Assembly (NCBI GenBank): GCA_964619935.1
Contig: CAZUGO010000080.1
Coordinates: 1-39,297 of the forward strand
Direction of reading: 5' to 3'
Source: CAZUGO01 sp964619935
GTDB taxonomy: Bacteria; Planctomycetota; Phycisphaerae; UBA1845; CAIVHJ01
DNA length: 39,297 nucleotides
The position numbers and the translations under genes are program-made. Numbering within the stretch: the first letter of the stretch is position 1; each line of letters opens with the position of its first letter. This document shows positions 7,845 to 16,795 of this stretch, piece after piece. The notes under the pieces are model-generated. The model worked only from the letters and a program-made list of their open reading frames with translations, searched no databases and had not been told where the DNA came from.

Positions 7845-10800
7845 TTAATGTGACGCTGGCTTGGCGGCGACCGGCGGATCGTAAAACGCGGCGGCCGCCG
7901 TCTGCCCGCGGCGGCGCAGCTCCTCGGCCAGTGCCGGCAGGTCGCGCTCAATGCGGTAATACCAGCGCCCCGGAAAGGCCCCGCGGCGGGACGCCTGCAC
8001 CGGCTCGGTGATCAAGGTTCGCTGGTCGGCGAGCACCTGGTTGAGGTCGACCGGGCCGAGGTACAGCGCCTGGAGCGCCCCTTGCGGATCCACCAGCAGG
8101 GTCATCGGCGTTGGCAGCGGGCTCGGCCGATGCACGATGTGCAGGCGCACGGCATCCAGAATGTCGAGCAGTTCAGCGGACGCCGCGACCTGACCGAACG
8201 CCGGTGTCGCCATGCCTGGCACGATGCGTTGCTCGAAGAGGCGGCGCGCCTTGGCGCGGTCTTCCGGTTTGTCCACGTTCAAGGCGACGACGTCCAGCCC
8301 GGACTGGTGCAACTGAGTGGCACGGGCGGCAAAGTCGCCCAACTCGACCACGCACGGGGCACACCACTGGGCCCACAAGTTGACCAGCTTGCTGCGGCCG
8401 GCGGATGAACCTGCCCACAGCGCGGTCACTGCCGGCGGCAGCGGCAGCGGCGCGCGCATGATGATCCGGGCCTGACCGGTGGGGGTTGGCGGCTCGGCGT
8501 GCCCGTCGGCGAGGGTCCGGGCGGCGCGCGTGATGTCCTGGGCTTCTTGATCCTGCACGATCCGATAGACCTTGTTGACCGCCAGGGGCGGGAGCGCCTG
8601 CCTGGAGCCGTCCGGCCACTCAATCGTCACGCCGTCAATGCGCTCGCGTTCGCCCAGCCCGAAATGCAGCCGGCGGCTGGACTGAGCCAGGTAGCCGTCG
8701 CCGATGGTCAGGGTGCGCGTGAACTGGCGGTCGGCGGTGTGCAGCACCACGCGGGCCCCCACGGCATCCCGATTGCAGCGCGTTCCGCGGAGTTCCAGAG
8801 CGATGTAGGATTGCACCGGCTGGTCGTTGCGCATGATCCGCAATTGCGGCCCGGTGCGGTTCCGCAGCCACAGATCCAGGTCGCCGTCGCCGTCCCAATC
8901 GACCTCGGCAACCGTCCGCCCGTCATCCAGAAAGTCGGTCCCCGACACGATGGAGACGTCGGCGAAGGTGCCGTCCTGCAGGTTCATGAAGCAGCAGTTG
9001 CGCTCGTGGCCGCTCCACGAGGAGCCGGCCATCATCATGCGGGTCATGGCCGCCCAGCCATAGACGTAGGGGTTGTCGCTCAAGGTCAGGTCCTTGAGTT
9101 GGTCCAGGGTCGGTGTCTGCGACGCCACGCGCCGCCAGAAGAAACTTCACAAGTCGTCTTCCAGCGGGTTGGTCAGAAAGCCGTTGGGCACCACCAGATC
9201 GTCAAAGCCGTCGTTGTTGATGTCCACGAAGCGGCCACCCCAGGCCCAGCGACCCATGCGAATGCCGGCGGCGGCGCTGGCGTCACGAAAGGTGCCGTCC
9301 CCCTGGTTGACCAGCAGGGTGTTGCCCAGGCTGTGCTGCTGGATCTGCTGGCGCTGAGCGTCCTGGACCTGCGGCTGGAAGCGGCTCTGATAGGCAATGC
9401 GCTGCCCGGCGGACGAGAACATATTGCTGACGTGCAGGTCCATATCGCCGTCGGCGTCGAAGTCCGACCAGCTCACGCCCATGCCGGCGGCCTGATCTTC
9501 GGCACCGGCCTCGGCGGCCACGTCGATGAAGCGCCCGCCGTCATTGCGGAAGAGGTTGTTGCGGCCGAAGTCGTTGGCCACATAAAGATCGGGATCGCCG
9601 TCGTGATCGTAGTCCATCCAGGCGCACGCCAGGCTGAAGCGGCTGTTGTTGCGGCCCATCCCGACCTCGATGGTCACGTCGCGGAAGACATCGTTGCCTT
9701 CGTTGCGCAGCAGATGGTTGGTCGGCCCATTGTTGGCATCATGAAACGGAATCGGCAGGCTGATGCCGTAGCTGACCTTGACATAGCGGCAGCCGTAGAG
9801 GTCCAGGTCGCCGTCGCCGTCATAGTCGGCGGCGGCCAGCGAGTAGAAGGCGGCCGGGGTGGAGGCCCGCCAACGCACGAACTGGTTGAACTTGCCGGTG
9901 CCGTCGTTCTTGCAGATCACAATGGTCGGCCCGATGGCGCACACCAGGTCGGCATCACCGTCGTTGTCCATGTCGACCAGCAGGACGCCCTTGGTGTCGT
10001 CCAGCCAGGCCACTCCGGCTTCCAGGGCGGTGTCGCGCACGCTGCCGTCGGGGGCTGCCAGCAGCAGTTTGTTGGGCAGGCCCGTTCCCATGGCGACGTA
10101 GACATCTTCCAAACCGTCACCGTTGACATCCCCAACCGCGATCCCGTGATGGCCCATGAAGTTGAGCTCGCCGACGGCGTCGATCTTGCCGTACCAGTGG
10201 TCAGCGCCCCGCTGCAACTGGTCGGACCACGACGGCAAGGTCCCCAACACCGCCGCGGTGCAATCCGCGAACAGCGGCCGCGGGGCCTGAACTTCTTCGA
10301 AGGCCCGCAAGGCCAGCCCGGCGATCCGGCAGTCCTGATCCGGGCCCTGCCAGCGGATTTCCCAGGTGGCGGTCTGTTGCAATGGATGGCCGGCAGCGTG
10401 CCCGCCGGCCTCGACGCGAATCTCGGTGACGAAGGAATCCGGGGCTGCCGCGCGAACGGCAATGACCTTGAACTTGGTCCGCCGCGGCATCGCGCCCAGC
10501 GAGGATCGCAGGGCCTCCAGGGCGGCGGTCACGGGCTGCTCCGCCGGCAGGACGGCCGCCGGGTCCAGGCGCTGAATGCGGACGCCGCCGGGCAACGTCA
10601 TGTCATGGAGTTGGGCGGGGCGCAGGACGGTGGACCGGGCATCCGGCAGGACGCAGGTCCCAAGGTCCGCGGCGGTGGCGGCGTCATCCTCGAGGAAGTG
10701 GCCGACCTCCTTGAGCCGCGCGCCGGCATGCTGCTGCTGCTGTTCGGTGATCCAGTCGTCGCCGGCGGGGTCGGCCTTGGCGACCAACTCGTCGATGCGT

Positions 10801-10904
10801 TGATCCAACGGTCCGGGCGGCCGCGGATCCTCGGCAACGGCGGACCCATCGCAGACCAGCAATAGGACCGCAAGCCACTGGGTTGTGCGACGCCGGAACT
10901 TCAT
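7845..10904 (-). CDS. Candidate selenoprotein: FG-GAP + ASPIC/UnbV + TlpA-thioredoxin fusion with in-frame TGA
   Basis: Read through one in-frame TGA (codon 586, 9149-9147) this is a 1019-residue exported protein; without readthrough it is two ORFs, 10904-9147 and a 5'-truncated 9128-7845. The start at 10904 gives MKFRRRTTQWLAVLLLV, a signal peptide. Residues ~245-585 are FG-GAP repeats (GHHGIAVGDVNGDG, DYDGDGDLDLYGCRY, YVANDFGRNNLFRNDGG, SDFDADGDMDLHVSNMFSS). After ...NPLEDDL the TGA is followed in frame by SFFWRRVASQTP, more FG-GAP, an ASPIC/UnbV (CRTAC1-like) domain (~695-782) and a TlpA/thioredoxin domain (~825-975) with C848-AP-C851. It lies 22 nt after the endonuclease-like gene (stop 10927), so it is probably co-transcribed with it. 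It lacks the dockerin-like tail of its neighbours. The alternative is a nonsense mutation or a sequencing error. Confidence 0.75.
9116..9139 (-). promoter_or_regulatory. SECIS-like hairpin immediately 3' of the in-frame TGA
   Basis: On the minus strand, 7 nt after the TGA, a hairpin forms: TCTG/CAGA (9139-9136 with 9119-9116), one bulged G (9135), then 5 bp CGGCG/CGTCG with one G-U pair (9134-9130 with 9124-9120), and a 5-nt loop CGTGG (9129-9125). The UGA-to-loop distance is 17 nt and the loop has G at position 2. Both fit the bacterial SECIS pattern recognised by SelB: a short stem, a small G-containing loop and a bulge below it. The fold was judged by eye; no energy was computed. Confidence 0.6.
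9147..9149 (-). other. In-frame TGA, candidate selenocysteine codon (Sec586)
   Basis: The two flanking ORFs are in exactly the same frame, with seven codons between the TGA and the first possible restart (GTG at 9128). The protein sequence is continuous across the TGA (VVPNGFLTNPLEDDL-U-SFFWRRV). No Shine-Dalgarno precedes the GTG at 9128, and a restart there would cut a FG-GAP protein in half. No sel genes lie in this window. Confidence 0.65.
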
Positions 10905-10926
10905 CCCCCGGCCACTATACTCGATT

Positions 10927-13089
10927 TCAACACGGGCCCCAACTGCCCAGCAGCAGGGCCAGGTCGGCGGCGTTGACGGCACCGTCGTCGTTCAGGTCGG
11001 CCGGGTTCCCCGGATTCAGTCCCCAGGCGCCGAGCAGCAGGGCCAGGTCGGCGGCATTGACGACGCCGTCCCCATTGAGGTCCGCCGGGCACAATACGAA
11101 ACAGGAAAACGACACCGGCAATTCCAGCACGCCGTCGTTGAAGAAGATACTGACCTCACCTGAGACATTGGATCCGTCAGCGATCGTGAACTGCGCCACC
11201 AGGACCCTACCGTTTTCGTCCGGAGTGCCCTGGCCGCTGGTCGGATCGGAGTTATACCAGCCACCACTGACCTGGCCACAAGGGTCCGGCGGTTCCACGC
11301 AGTTGAAGGCGGCCGCGTCGAAATCGGGGTCGACCCCGGTGTAATCCGTCTGCCCCACCGGCACGCTCTTCAGCCCGATGGTCACGAAGCTGTCGCAGGC
11401 CAGGATTGGAAACAGCCCCAGGAGCAACTCCAGCGGCGCCGTGTTGGCCCCCCCCATCTCCGGGCTGACCTGGAAGAAGCCGTCGGGGGCGTCCGTCTGG
11501 ATGTCGGTGAAACCGATGCTGATCAGGCGGTCCGACGGGTCCTCAAAGACCACCGACAGATTGCAGATCCGCAATCCCGGCTCGCTGCAAGCTGCGGTCT
11601 TCTCGCTGACCTCCAGGGTGATGCCCTGGCATTGCTCGTTGAGGTCGTGCAGGCATCCAACGGCGACGTCGCAGACATCGTCGGTGCAGCCGATGCCGTC
11701 ATCACAATTGGCGTTGTTGGGGGCGGCCAGGCAGCCGTTGGTCGGGCTGCAGATGTCCAGGGTGCAGGCCAGGCCGTCGTCACAGTTGGCACTGTTGGCC
11801 AGCGACAGGCAGCCCTCCAGCGGATCACAGGTGTCGTCGGTGCAATCCACGCCGTCGGCACAGTTCGCGGCATTGGGCGCATTGACGCAGAGGTTGTCGA
11901 CGCAGTCGTCGTCGGTGCAGGCCACGCCGTCGTCACAATCGGACGGCAGGTCGCAGACCACCGGGGCCAGCGGCAGGATGAAGTCGGCGATGATCGGCAG
12001 GTGGTTGGAAGCCAGTCCGCTGGCCCCGCTGCCGCCGCCGGGCCCGATCAGCTCGGGCGGCATGACCGCCCCGCCGGGGATGATCCGGGCGGTGTCAAAG
12101 ATGAAATGGCGCCGGACACTGGCGATGCTGTCCTGCCAGCAGATGTAGTCCAGCTTGCCGGACGCCGTGGTCTCGCGGGAATTGGTGAAGATGTCGCGGG
12201 CGTCGTCGAAGACGGCGTCACTGCGGTCGCGATCGGCTCCGTCGGTCCCGCCGGTGAATTCCGCCCGCGCCAGCCACTCGGCCGGTCCCTTCTGGCCGTT
12301 GGTTTGCTCATCCTCGTTCCAATCGCCCCCGTAAATGACCACGGTGTCGTCGTCCAGGATGGCCTGCACCGGCGGACTGTCGGAGATCTTGCTGTGCGGA
12401 TCGGGGACGCCGCTGCCGGCCCCGTTCAGCAGGTAGTCGATGAAGTAGACCACGTTCTGGGCGGCCACCCGCCGCTGCAGCTCATCGTTGCTGGTGCCAC
12501 CGGCCTTGAGATGAGCGTTGCCCAGCACCACGTCGCCCATGTACACGTCGTCCGGCAGATCGATCTCGGCGAACATGAAACCGCGAATGCCGCCGACCCC
12601 GCCGGGGGCGTACTCATCCGGACCCACAAAGAAGATATCGCTGAGCTGTGACTTGGCGTCGCCGTTGAGGTCGGCGTAGGGATACAGGCTGACGATGGCA
12701 TTGCGGTTGAATGAGTCTTCGATGGCGCTGGCAAAAATGTGCGGCAGGGTGTAGCCCGGGGCATACTTCTGAACCCAGGCGTTGACGCCCGGGCCGCCGT
12801 TGAACAGCTTGTCGATGGTCGCGGCCAGGTTGGAGACCCCGCCCTCCTGGATAATCAGCAGGTCGGGCTTGAGGGTCGCAATGATCCGGGCCGCCGCCGT
12901 CCAATCGTTGTCGTCCTCCAGAACAGTGGCGTTGCCAGAGGTAATGGTGTCGAGCACGTTCCAGGTCATGACCCGCAGGTCGCGGGCGTCGTCCTTGCCC
13001 CAGACCCCGTTGTCCGGATCCCACTGGGCCGACGCGGCCCGCAGCAGGGTGCAGACCAACACGATGGCGCAACACAGCCGTACGAACAT
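10927..13089 (-). CDS. Secreted endonuclease/exonuclease/phosphatase-fold protein with Cys-rich repeats and dockerin-like tail
   Basis: Predicted 720 residues. ATG at 13089 with AAGGAG ~10 nt upstream and a signal peptide (MFVRLCCAIVLVCTLLRAASAQ). Residues ~38-372 form an EEP (DNase I/phosphodiesterase-like) domain: N44 in MTWNVLD, E82 in IIQEGG, NAHLK at 191-195, D256/N258 in GGDWNED and H363 in SNHLP. In active family members the last motif is usually SDH, so Asp is replaced by Asn362 here, which may weaken catalysis. Residues 379-482 are four short Cys-rich repeats of the type CDDGxxCTDDxC. A beta-rich domain follows, then two dockerin-like repeats ending SWGPC. The substrate (DNA, sugar phosphate or lipid head group) cannot be told from sequence. 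It is probably transcribed with the candidate selenoprotein gene 22 nt downstream. Confidence 0.87.
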   Translation of the reverse strand: MFVRLCCAIVLVCTLLRAASAQWDPDNGVWGKDDARDLRVMTWNVLDTITSGNATVLEDDNDWTAAARIIATLKPDLLIIQEGGVSNLAATIDKLFNGGPGVNAWVQKYAPGYTLPHIFASAIEDSFNRNAIVSLYPYADLNGDAKSQLSDIFFVGPDEYAPGGVGGIRGFMFAEIDLPDDVYMGDVVLGNAHLKAGGTSNDELQRRVAAQNVVYFIDYLLNGAGSGVPDPHSKISDSPPVQAILDDDTVVIYGGDWNEDEQTNGQKGPAEWLARAEFTGGTDGADRDRSDAVFDDARDIFTNSRETTASGKLDYICWQDSIASVRRHFIFDTARIIPGGAVMPPELIGPGGGSGASGLASNHLPIIADFILPLAPVVCDLPSDCDDGVACTDDDCVDNLCVNAPNAANCADGVDCTDDTCDPLEGCLSLANSANCDDGLACTLDICSPTNGCLAAPNNANCDDGIGCTDDVCDVAVGCLHDLNEQCQGITLEVSEKTAACSEPGLRICNLSVVFEDPSDRLISIGFTDIQTDAPDGFFQVSPEMGGANTAPLELLLGLFPILACDSFVTIGLKSVPVGQTDYTGVDPDFDAAAFNCVEPPDPCGQVSGGWYNSDPTSGQGTPDENGRVLVAQFTIADGSNVSGEVSIFFNDGVLELPVSFSCFVLCPADLNGDGVVNAADLALLLGAWGLNPGNPADLNDDGAVNAADLALLLGSWGPC

Positions 13090-13285
13090 GGCGGGTGTTC
13101 TCCTTGGAACGGGTGCAGCCCTCTAAGGATCCGTCGACCAGCACATCCGGACCCGGGCTACAACATCGTAGCATAGTGCGCGGTGAGGTGTTATCGCGGA
13201 ATGACCGCGGTTAGCGAACACTAATGAACCCGCACCCGCCTTCCCTGGCGGCGCCTGGGCGGCGTGCCTGACCCACATACCAAAA

Positions 13286-13318
13286 GGCCCCCGTCCTCTG
13301 ATCGCGAGGACGGGGGCC
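13286..13318 (-). terminator. Rho-independent terminator of the lamin-tail-like gene
   Basis: A perfect 13-bp GC-rich stem (13286-13298 with 13306-13318) with a 7-nt loop, followed on the minus strand by four T residues (13285-13282). It starts about 29 nt past the TAG stop at 13347. This is the only hairpin in the left arm with a proper minus-strand U-tract. Confidence 0.75.
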
Positions 13319-13346
13319 GGCGAGTCACATCAGCACATCCGGGCGA

Positions 13347-16300
13347 CTAGGGGCACGGACCCCAGGCTCCCAGCAACTGGGCCAGATCGGCCGCGTTCAC
13401 CGCGCCGTCGCCATTGAGATTGGCACAGCAGGGCATGGCCCCGCTGCACCCGGGCATGCCCCAGGCACCCAGCAACTGGGCCAGGTCGGCCGCGTTGACC
13501 ACGGTGTCCTCATTCAGGTCCGCCGCGCACGCTGGGCAGGGCGAACCCCCCAGGGCCTTGGCGACATCCAGCCCCGGGAATGAGCTGGCGGTCGTGGCGC
13601 TGTAGTAGTCGACCGACATGTTGTTGACAATCATGGTCCAGTCCGCGGCGTCAGGAATGAAGTCGATTGCGACCGCTCCCACGCTCGGAATGAACTGACC
13701 CACGAACAGGTTGCCTTGCGAGTCGAACGAAATCTCCCGCGAAGTGTTCATCGACGTGCTGAAGTCGAAGGTCCCCAGCAGGGTGAAGTTGTCGTCGAGC
13801 ACGAACAGCAGGTTGGTGGTGGTGCCGCTGAACGCGCTGTACATCGCGTAGATGTGCGGCGAGACCTCGGGGTTGTACTCGATGTCGGTGAAGCCCGGTC
13901 CGCCACCCTCGACGGTGTTGACCGTGATTTCGAGGGTCACCTCCATGTTGCTCGCGTTCACCGTGAAGATCTCGCCGGAGGTGGAGAAGCCGATCACGGT
14001 GTCGTCATCCAGCCAGGCGCTGCCCTGGGTATCCTCGACGAACAACGGAGCGGCGCTGGTCTGCCGGCCGCCGGACAAGGATGCCCCGGCCCCCTCGCAA
14101 TTGCCCGGGGTGTAGTCGTACACGATGATTGCCCCGCTGTCGTACCCGACCACGGCGATCTTGGTGTTGCCCGGACTGATCGACAGACCGCCTAGGCGGG
14201 TGATGGCCAACCCGTCGCCGCCGAGCCCTTCAGTGTCACCGATCAACTGGTCGGTGCTGGTCGGCACGCAGGTCGCGAAACTGTGGATGGTTCCGCTGCC
14301 GCCGCCGGCCCCGAAATTCAGCCCCAGCAGGTTGCCCTGGTTGTTGTGGCTGATGCCGTCCAGGTTGTCGAACTCCATGCTTTGCATGAAGGCCTCGTCC
14401 CAGGGATCGGGAATCTGGACGCCGCCGAGCGGTGCCGCCGGGCCGCGAATCAGTTCCATGGTCAGCAGACCGTCACCATTACTCAGGCCGTGGACCACGT
14501 CATCCTGCTGAACCACTTCCTCCTGGGTGCAGATATTCGCCGCCAGATCGGCACAAGCCGCGTCCCAGCCGCTGGTGCAGCAGAACTCGAACCCGCCCGT
14601 CCCGCAGACCGCGTCGCAGCAATCCGCAAGGTTGCAGTACGGAGAGCCGTTGGCCGTGAAGCAATCACCGGTCTCCGCATCGCCGCAGCCGTAGCATTCC
14701 AGGGCGGCGGTGGCGGCGCAGTCGGCGTCCCAGGCGGTCGCACAGCCCGGATCCAGCCCCTCAACCAGTTCGCAGCAGGCCAGGTCGTCGCAGTGCGGCG
14801 TGCCGTTGGGTTCGAGGCAGCTTCCGGCGTTCTCGGCGCCGCACGGGGGCACAAAGCCGCAGGCCTGGTTCATGGCGCCCGGCGTGTCCACCGAACCGGC
14901 ATCCTCGACGTTGAACTCGCCGACGGTCCAGTCGGCCGGATTCAGAGAATCGCCGCAGCGGTAGACGTGTCCGGGGGTGAAGATGCCGTCGGGCCCGACG
15001 GTGTCGGCGCTGTAGATGTGATCACCATCCACGCCCGGGGTGTTCGCCCCGACGATGGCGACCGAATCGATGATCGATTCCCAGGGGAGGACGTCCAGCA
15101 CGCCGTCGTCGTTGGTGTCCAGATCGTCGCCGTCGTTGCCGGTGAAGTTAAAGACCAGCAGGTGGGTGACGTTGTCGCTGTCCTCAAAGTTGAGGTTGGC
15201 AGTCACGTCCTCGGTGCCCAGCGTGAAGGTGTCCTCGGCCACCAGGAAATAGTTGCTGAAGAACAGGTTGCCGCTGAGCACGGTGACGCTCTCGATGACC
15301 CCTTCGTTGGCCCCGATGCCGTCGCCGATGACGATGTAGCTCACGCCGTCCAGCGACGTGGTAAAGGGGATCCCGCCGGCCAACTCGAAGTACTCATCGT
15401 TATCGGCGCCACCCTGACCGGTGCGAATCTCATTGATCACGATCTCCGGCGCGGGACCGGGAACCGTGCAGACGGCCGCCGCCTGGGCGGCACAGCCGGC
15501 ATCCCACTCGGTGTCACAGCAGTAGGCGAAACCACCCACGCACACCGCGTCGCAACAGCTCTCGATCTCGCAGTAGGGCGTGCCGTTGTCCTGGAAGCAG
15601 TTGCCCGAGCCGGCGTCCCCGCAGGCGCAGTCGGGGTTGGCAGCGCCGGGCGAGTCCACACCGATGACCGCGTCAAACTCGCCGATGATCCAGGCGCCCT
15701 GCGGGGAACAGCGGTAGACGTGACCCGGAACAAAGGGAACGTCCGGCCCCACGGCCACTGCGCCGTAGTGGTACTCGGTGCTCGTCGGCGGGTTCGGCTC
15801 CTCGATGACGCCGACGCTGTCGACGATGGCGGTCCAGGGCAGGATATCCAGCACGCCGTCATCATTGGTGTCCAGATCATTATTGCACACCCCGTCGACG
15901 CCATCCGGTGGGGTGTTGCAATCGCTGTCGTCGACACAGGGGCTGCCCACCAGACCGGCCGAGCAGGTCCGGGGAACATAGTCCTGAACCAGCAGGTGGG
16001 TGACGTTGTCGCTGTTCTCGAAGTTCAGCACGTTGTCCGTGTCGGGAAAGGTCAAGTCCGCGTTGTCCAGCGCCGGCAGGACGTGGACATTCGGATTGCT
16101 CGGCGTTTCCGCGACCAGGAAGAAGCCGCTGACATTCATGCTGTTGCCGCTCAGCGGAACCACCGCCTCGATGACGCCGCTGTTGGCCGGGTCGCCCGAG
16201 CCCTTGTCGCCGATCACAATGTAGGTCAAGCCGTCAAGCGACGCGCTCGGTGGACCGACCAACTCGAAGTACTCGTCGAAGTCAGTGCCGAATTGGTCAA

Positions 16301-16397
16301 TTCGAATCTCATTGATCTGAATACTCGGTACCCCCGCGAAGACGGTGCCGCAGGCCACGAAGGCGGAGGCAATGCCTAAGTACGTCAACCTTCTCAC
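13347..16397 (-). CDS. Large secreted lamin-tail-like repeat protein with Cys-rich modules and dockerin-like tail
   Basis: Predicted 1016 residues from a GTG start at 16397 with AAGGAG 7 nt upstream and a signal peptide (MRRLTYLGIASAFVACGTVFAG). Two related blocks, ~25-250 and ~320-490, begin with INEIR and contain DEYFEL and GxxYIVIGD. They resemble lamin-tail (LTD) domains, which often mark secreted nucleases or adhesins, but no nuclease motif is visible here. Three Cys-rich modules follow the pattern CGD..GNCF..NGxPYC...CCDxVC...WDxxCA (about 270-315, 505-550 and 555-600). A propeller-like segment precedes the two dockerin-like repeats, which end AWGPCP. The function is unknown; a cell-surface or extracellular structural role is an inference. 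It is monocistronic, with its own terminator. Confidence 0.85.
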   Translation of the reverse strand: MRRLTYLGIASAFVACGTVFAGVPSIQINEIRIDQFGTDFDEYFELVGPPSASLDGLTYIVIGDKGSGDPANSGVIEAVVPLSGNSMNVSGFFLVAETPSNPNVHVLPALDNADLTFPDTDNVLNFENSDNVTHLLVQDYVPRTCSAGLVGSPCVDDSDCNTPPDGVDGVCNNDLDTNDDGVLDILPWTAIVDSVGVIEEPNPPTSTEYHYGAVAVGPDVPFVPGHVYRCSPQGAWIIGEFDAVIGVDSPGAANPDCACGDAGSGNCFQDNGTPYCEIESCCDAVCVGGFAYCCDTEWDAGCAAQAAAVCTVPGPAPEIVINEIRTGQGGADNDEYFELAGGIPFTTSLDGVSYIVIGDGIGANEGVIESVTVLSGNLFFSNYFLVAEDTFTLGTEDVTANLNFEDSDNVTHLLVFNFTGNDGDDLDTNDDGVLDVLPWESIIDSVAIVGANTPGVDGDHIYSADTVGPDGIFTPGHVYRCGDSLNPADWTVGEFNVEDAGSVDTPGAMNQACGFVPPCGAENAGSCLEPNGTPHCDDLACCELVEGLDPGCATAWDADCAATAALECYGCGDAETGDCFTANGSPYCNLADCCDAVCGTGGFEFCCTSGWDAACADLAANICTQEEVVQQDDVVHGLSNGDGLLTMELIRGPAAPLGGVQIPDPWDEAFMQSMEFDNLDGISHNNQGNLLGLNFGAGGGSGTIHSFATCVPTSTDQLIGDTEGLGGDGLAITRLGGLSISPGNTKIAVVGYDSGAIIVYDYTPGNCEGAGASLSGGRQTSAAPLFVEDTQGSAWLDDDTVIGFSTSGEIFTVNASNMEVTLEITVNTVEGGGPGFTDIEYNPEVSPHIYAMYSAFSGTTTNLLFVLDDNFTLLGTFDFSTSMNTSREISFDSQGNLFVGQFIPSVGAVAIDFIPDAADWTMIVNNMSVDYYSATTASSFPGLDVAKALGGSPCPACAADLNEDTVVNAADLAQLLGAWGMPGCSGAMPCCANLNGDGAVNAADLAQLLGAWGPCP

Positions 16398-16795
16398 GTC
16401 AAGGCTCCTTTCGTTGAACTCGATTCCAACGCGCTTTGGGAATGGGACGACTCAATCACTCCCTGCATTTTACTCGATTTCGATAAGCCAGCATCAAGCC
16501 GGCGCGAAGTTCGAATTAATAATACCCATTAGAACCGTCTAATGACTGGGCTGACCAGCGGGTGCCTCGGCGCGGTCGCGGCCTGCGGCGCTCTGTCTTG
16601 CGGGTACCCAATCGATGACGCCCGTTCAAGCACACACCCGACCCGCCGTGTCGGCTTGCGGCGCCCGGCGGACCGAGGTTCCCCCCAACCGCAGCGCCGC
16701 AGCGAGGCCGGTCCAGCACGCCGCTGCCTGCCAGACCCCAAGCAGAAGCCCGGCATGGCCAGCGCGCCCGCGTCCGCCAGAATGATTGAGGAGAC
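16398..16795. other. Intergenic region between the lamin-tail-like gene and tRNA-Gln
   Basis: About 400 bp. The part near 16400-16520 is relatively AT-rich and holds the ribosome site and possibly a weak minus-strand promoter for the lamin-tail-like gene: TTGATG as 16497-16492 and TAAAAT as 16472-16467, with a long 19-nt spacer. The remainder (16550-16790) is GC-rich and open in several frames, but I see no gene. Confidence 0.4.

Noticed and set aside
7845..9128. Independent gene starting at GTG 9128
   Set aside because: No Shine-Dalgarno and no signal peptide although the product has extracytoplasmic domains; the start falls inside the SECIS-like loop, and the frame is continuous with the upstream ORF.
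8499..10865. 788-codon plus-strand open frame opposite the candidate selenoprotein gene
   Set aside because: Antisense shadow of FG-GAP repeats. It is long enough to be mis-annotated and would hide the TGA readthrough case, but it has no domain or ribosome site.
14283..16379. 698-codon plus-strand open frame opposite the lamin-tail-like gene
   Set aside because: Antisense shadow with no motifs; the minus strand carries the signal peptide, repeats, ribosome site and terminator.
2386..16397. Repeated similar segments considered as a CRISPR array or satellite
   Set aside because: The repeats are coding dockerin-like tails, FG-GAP loops and Cys-rich modules, not evenly spaced identical repeats with spacers.
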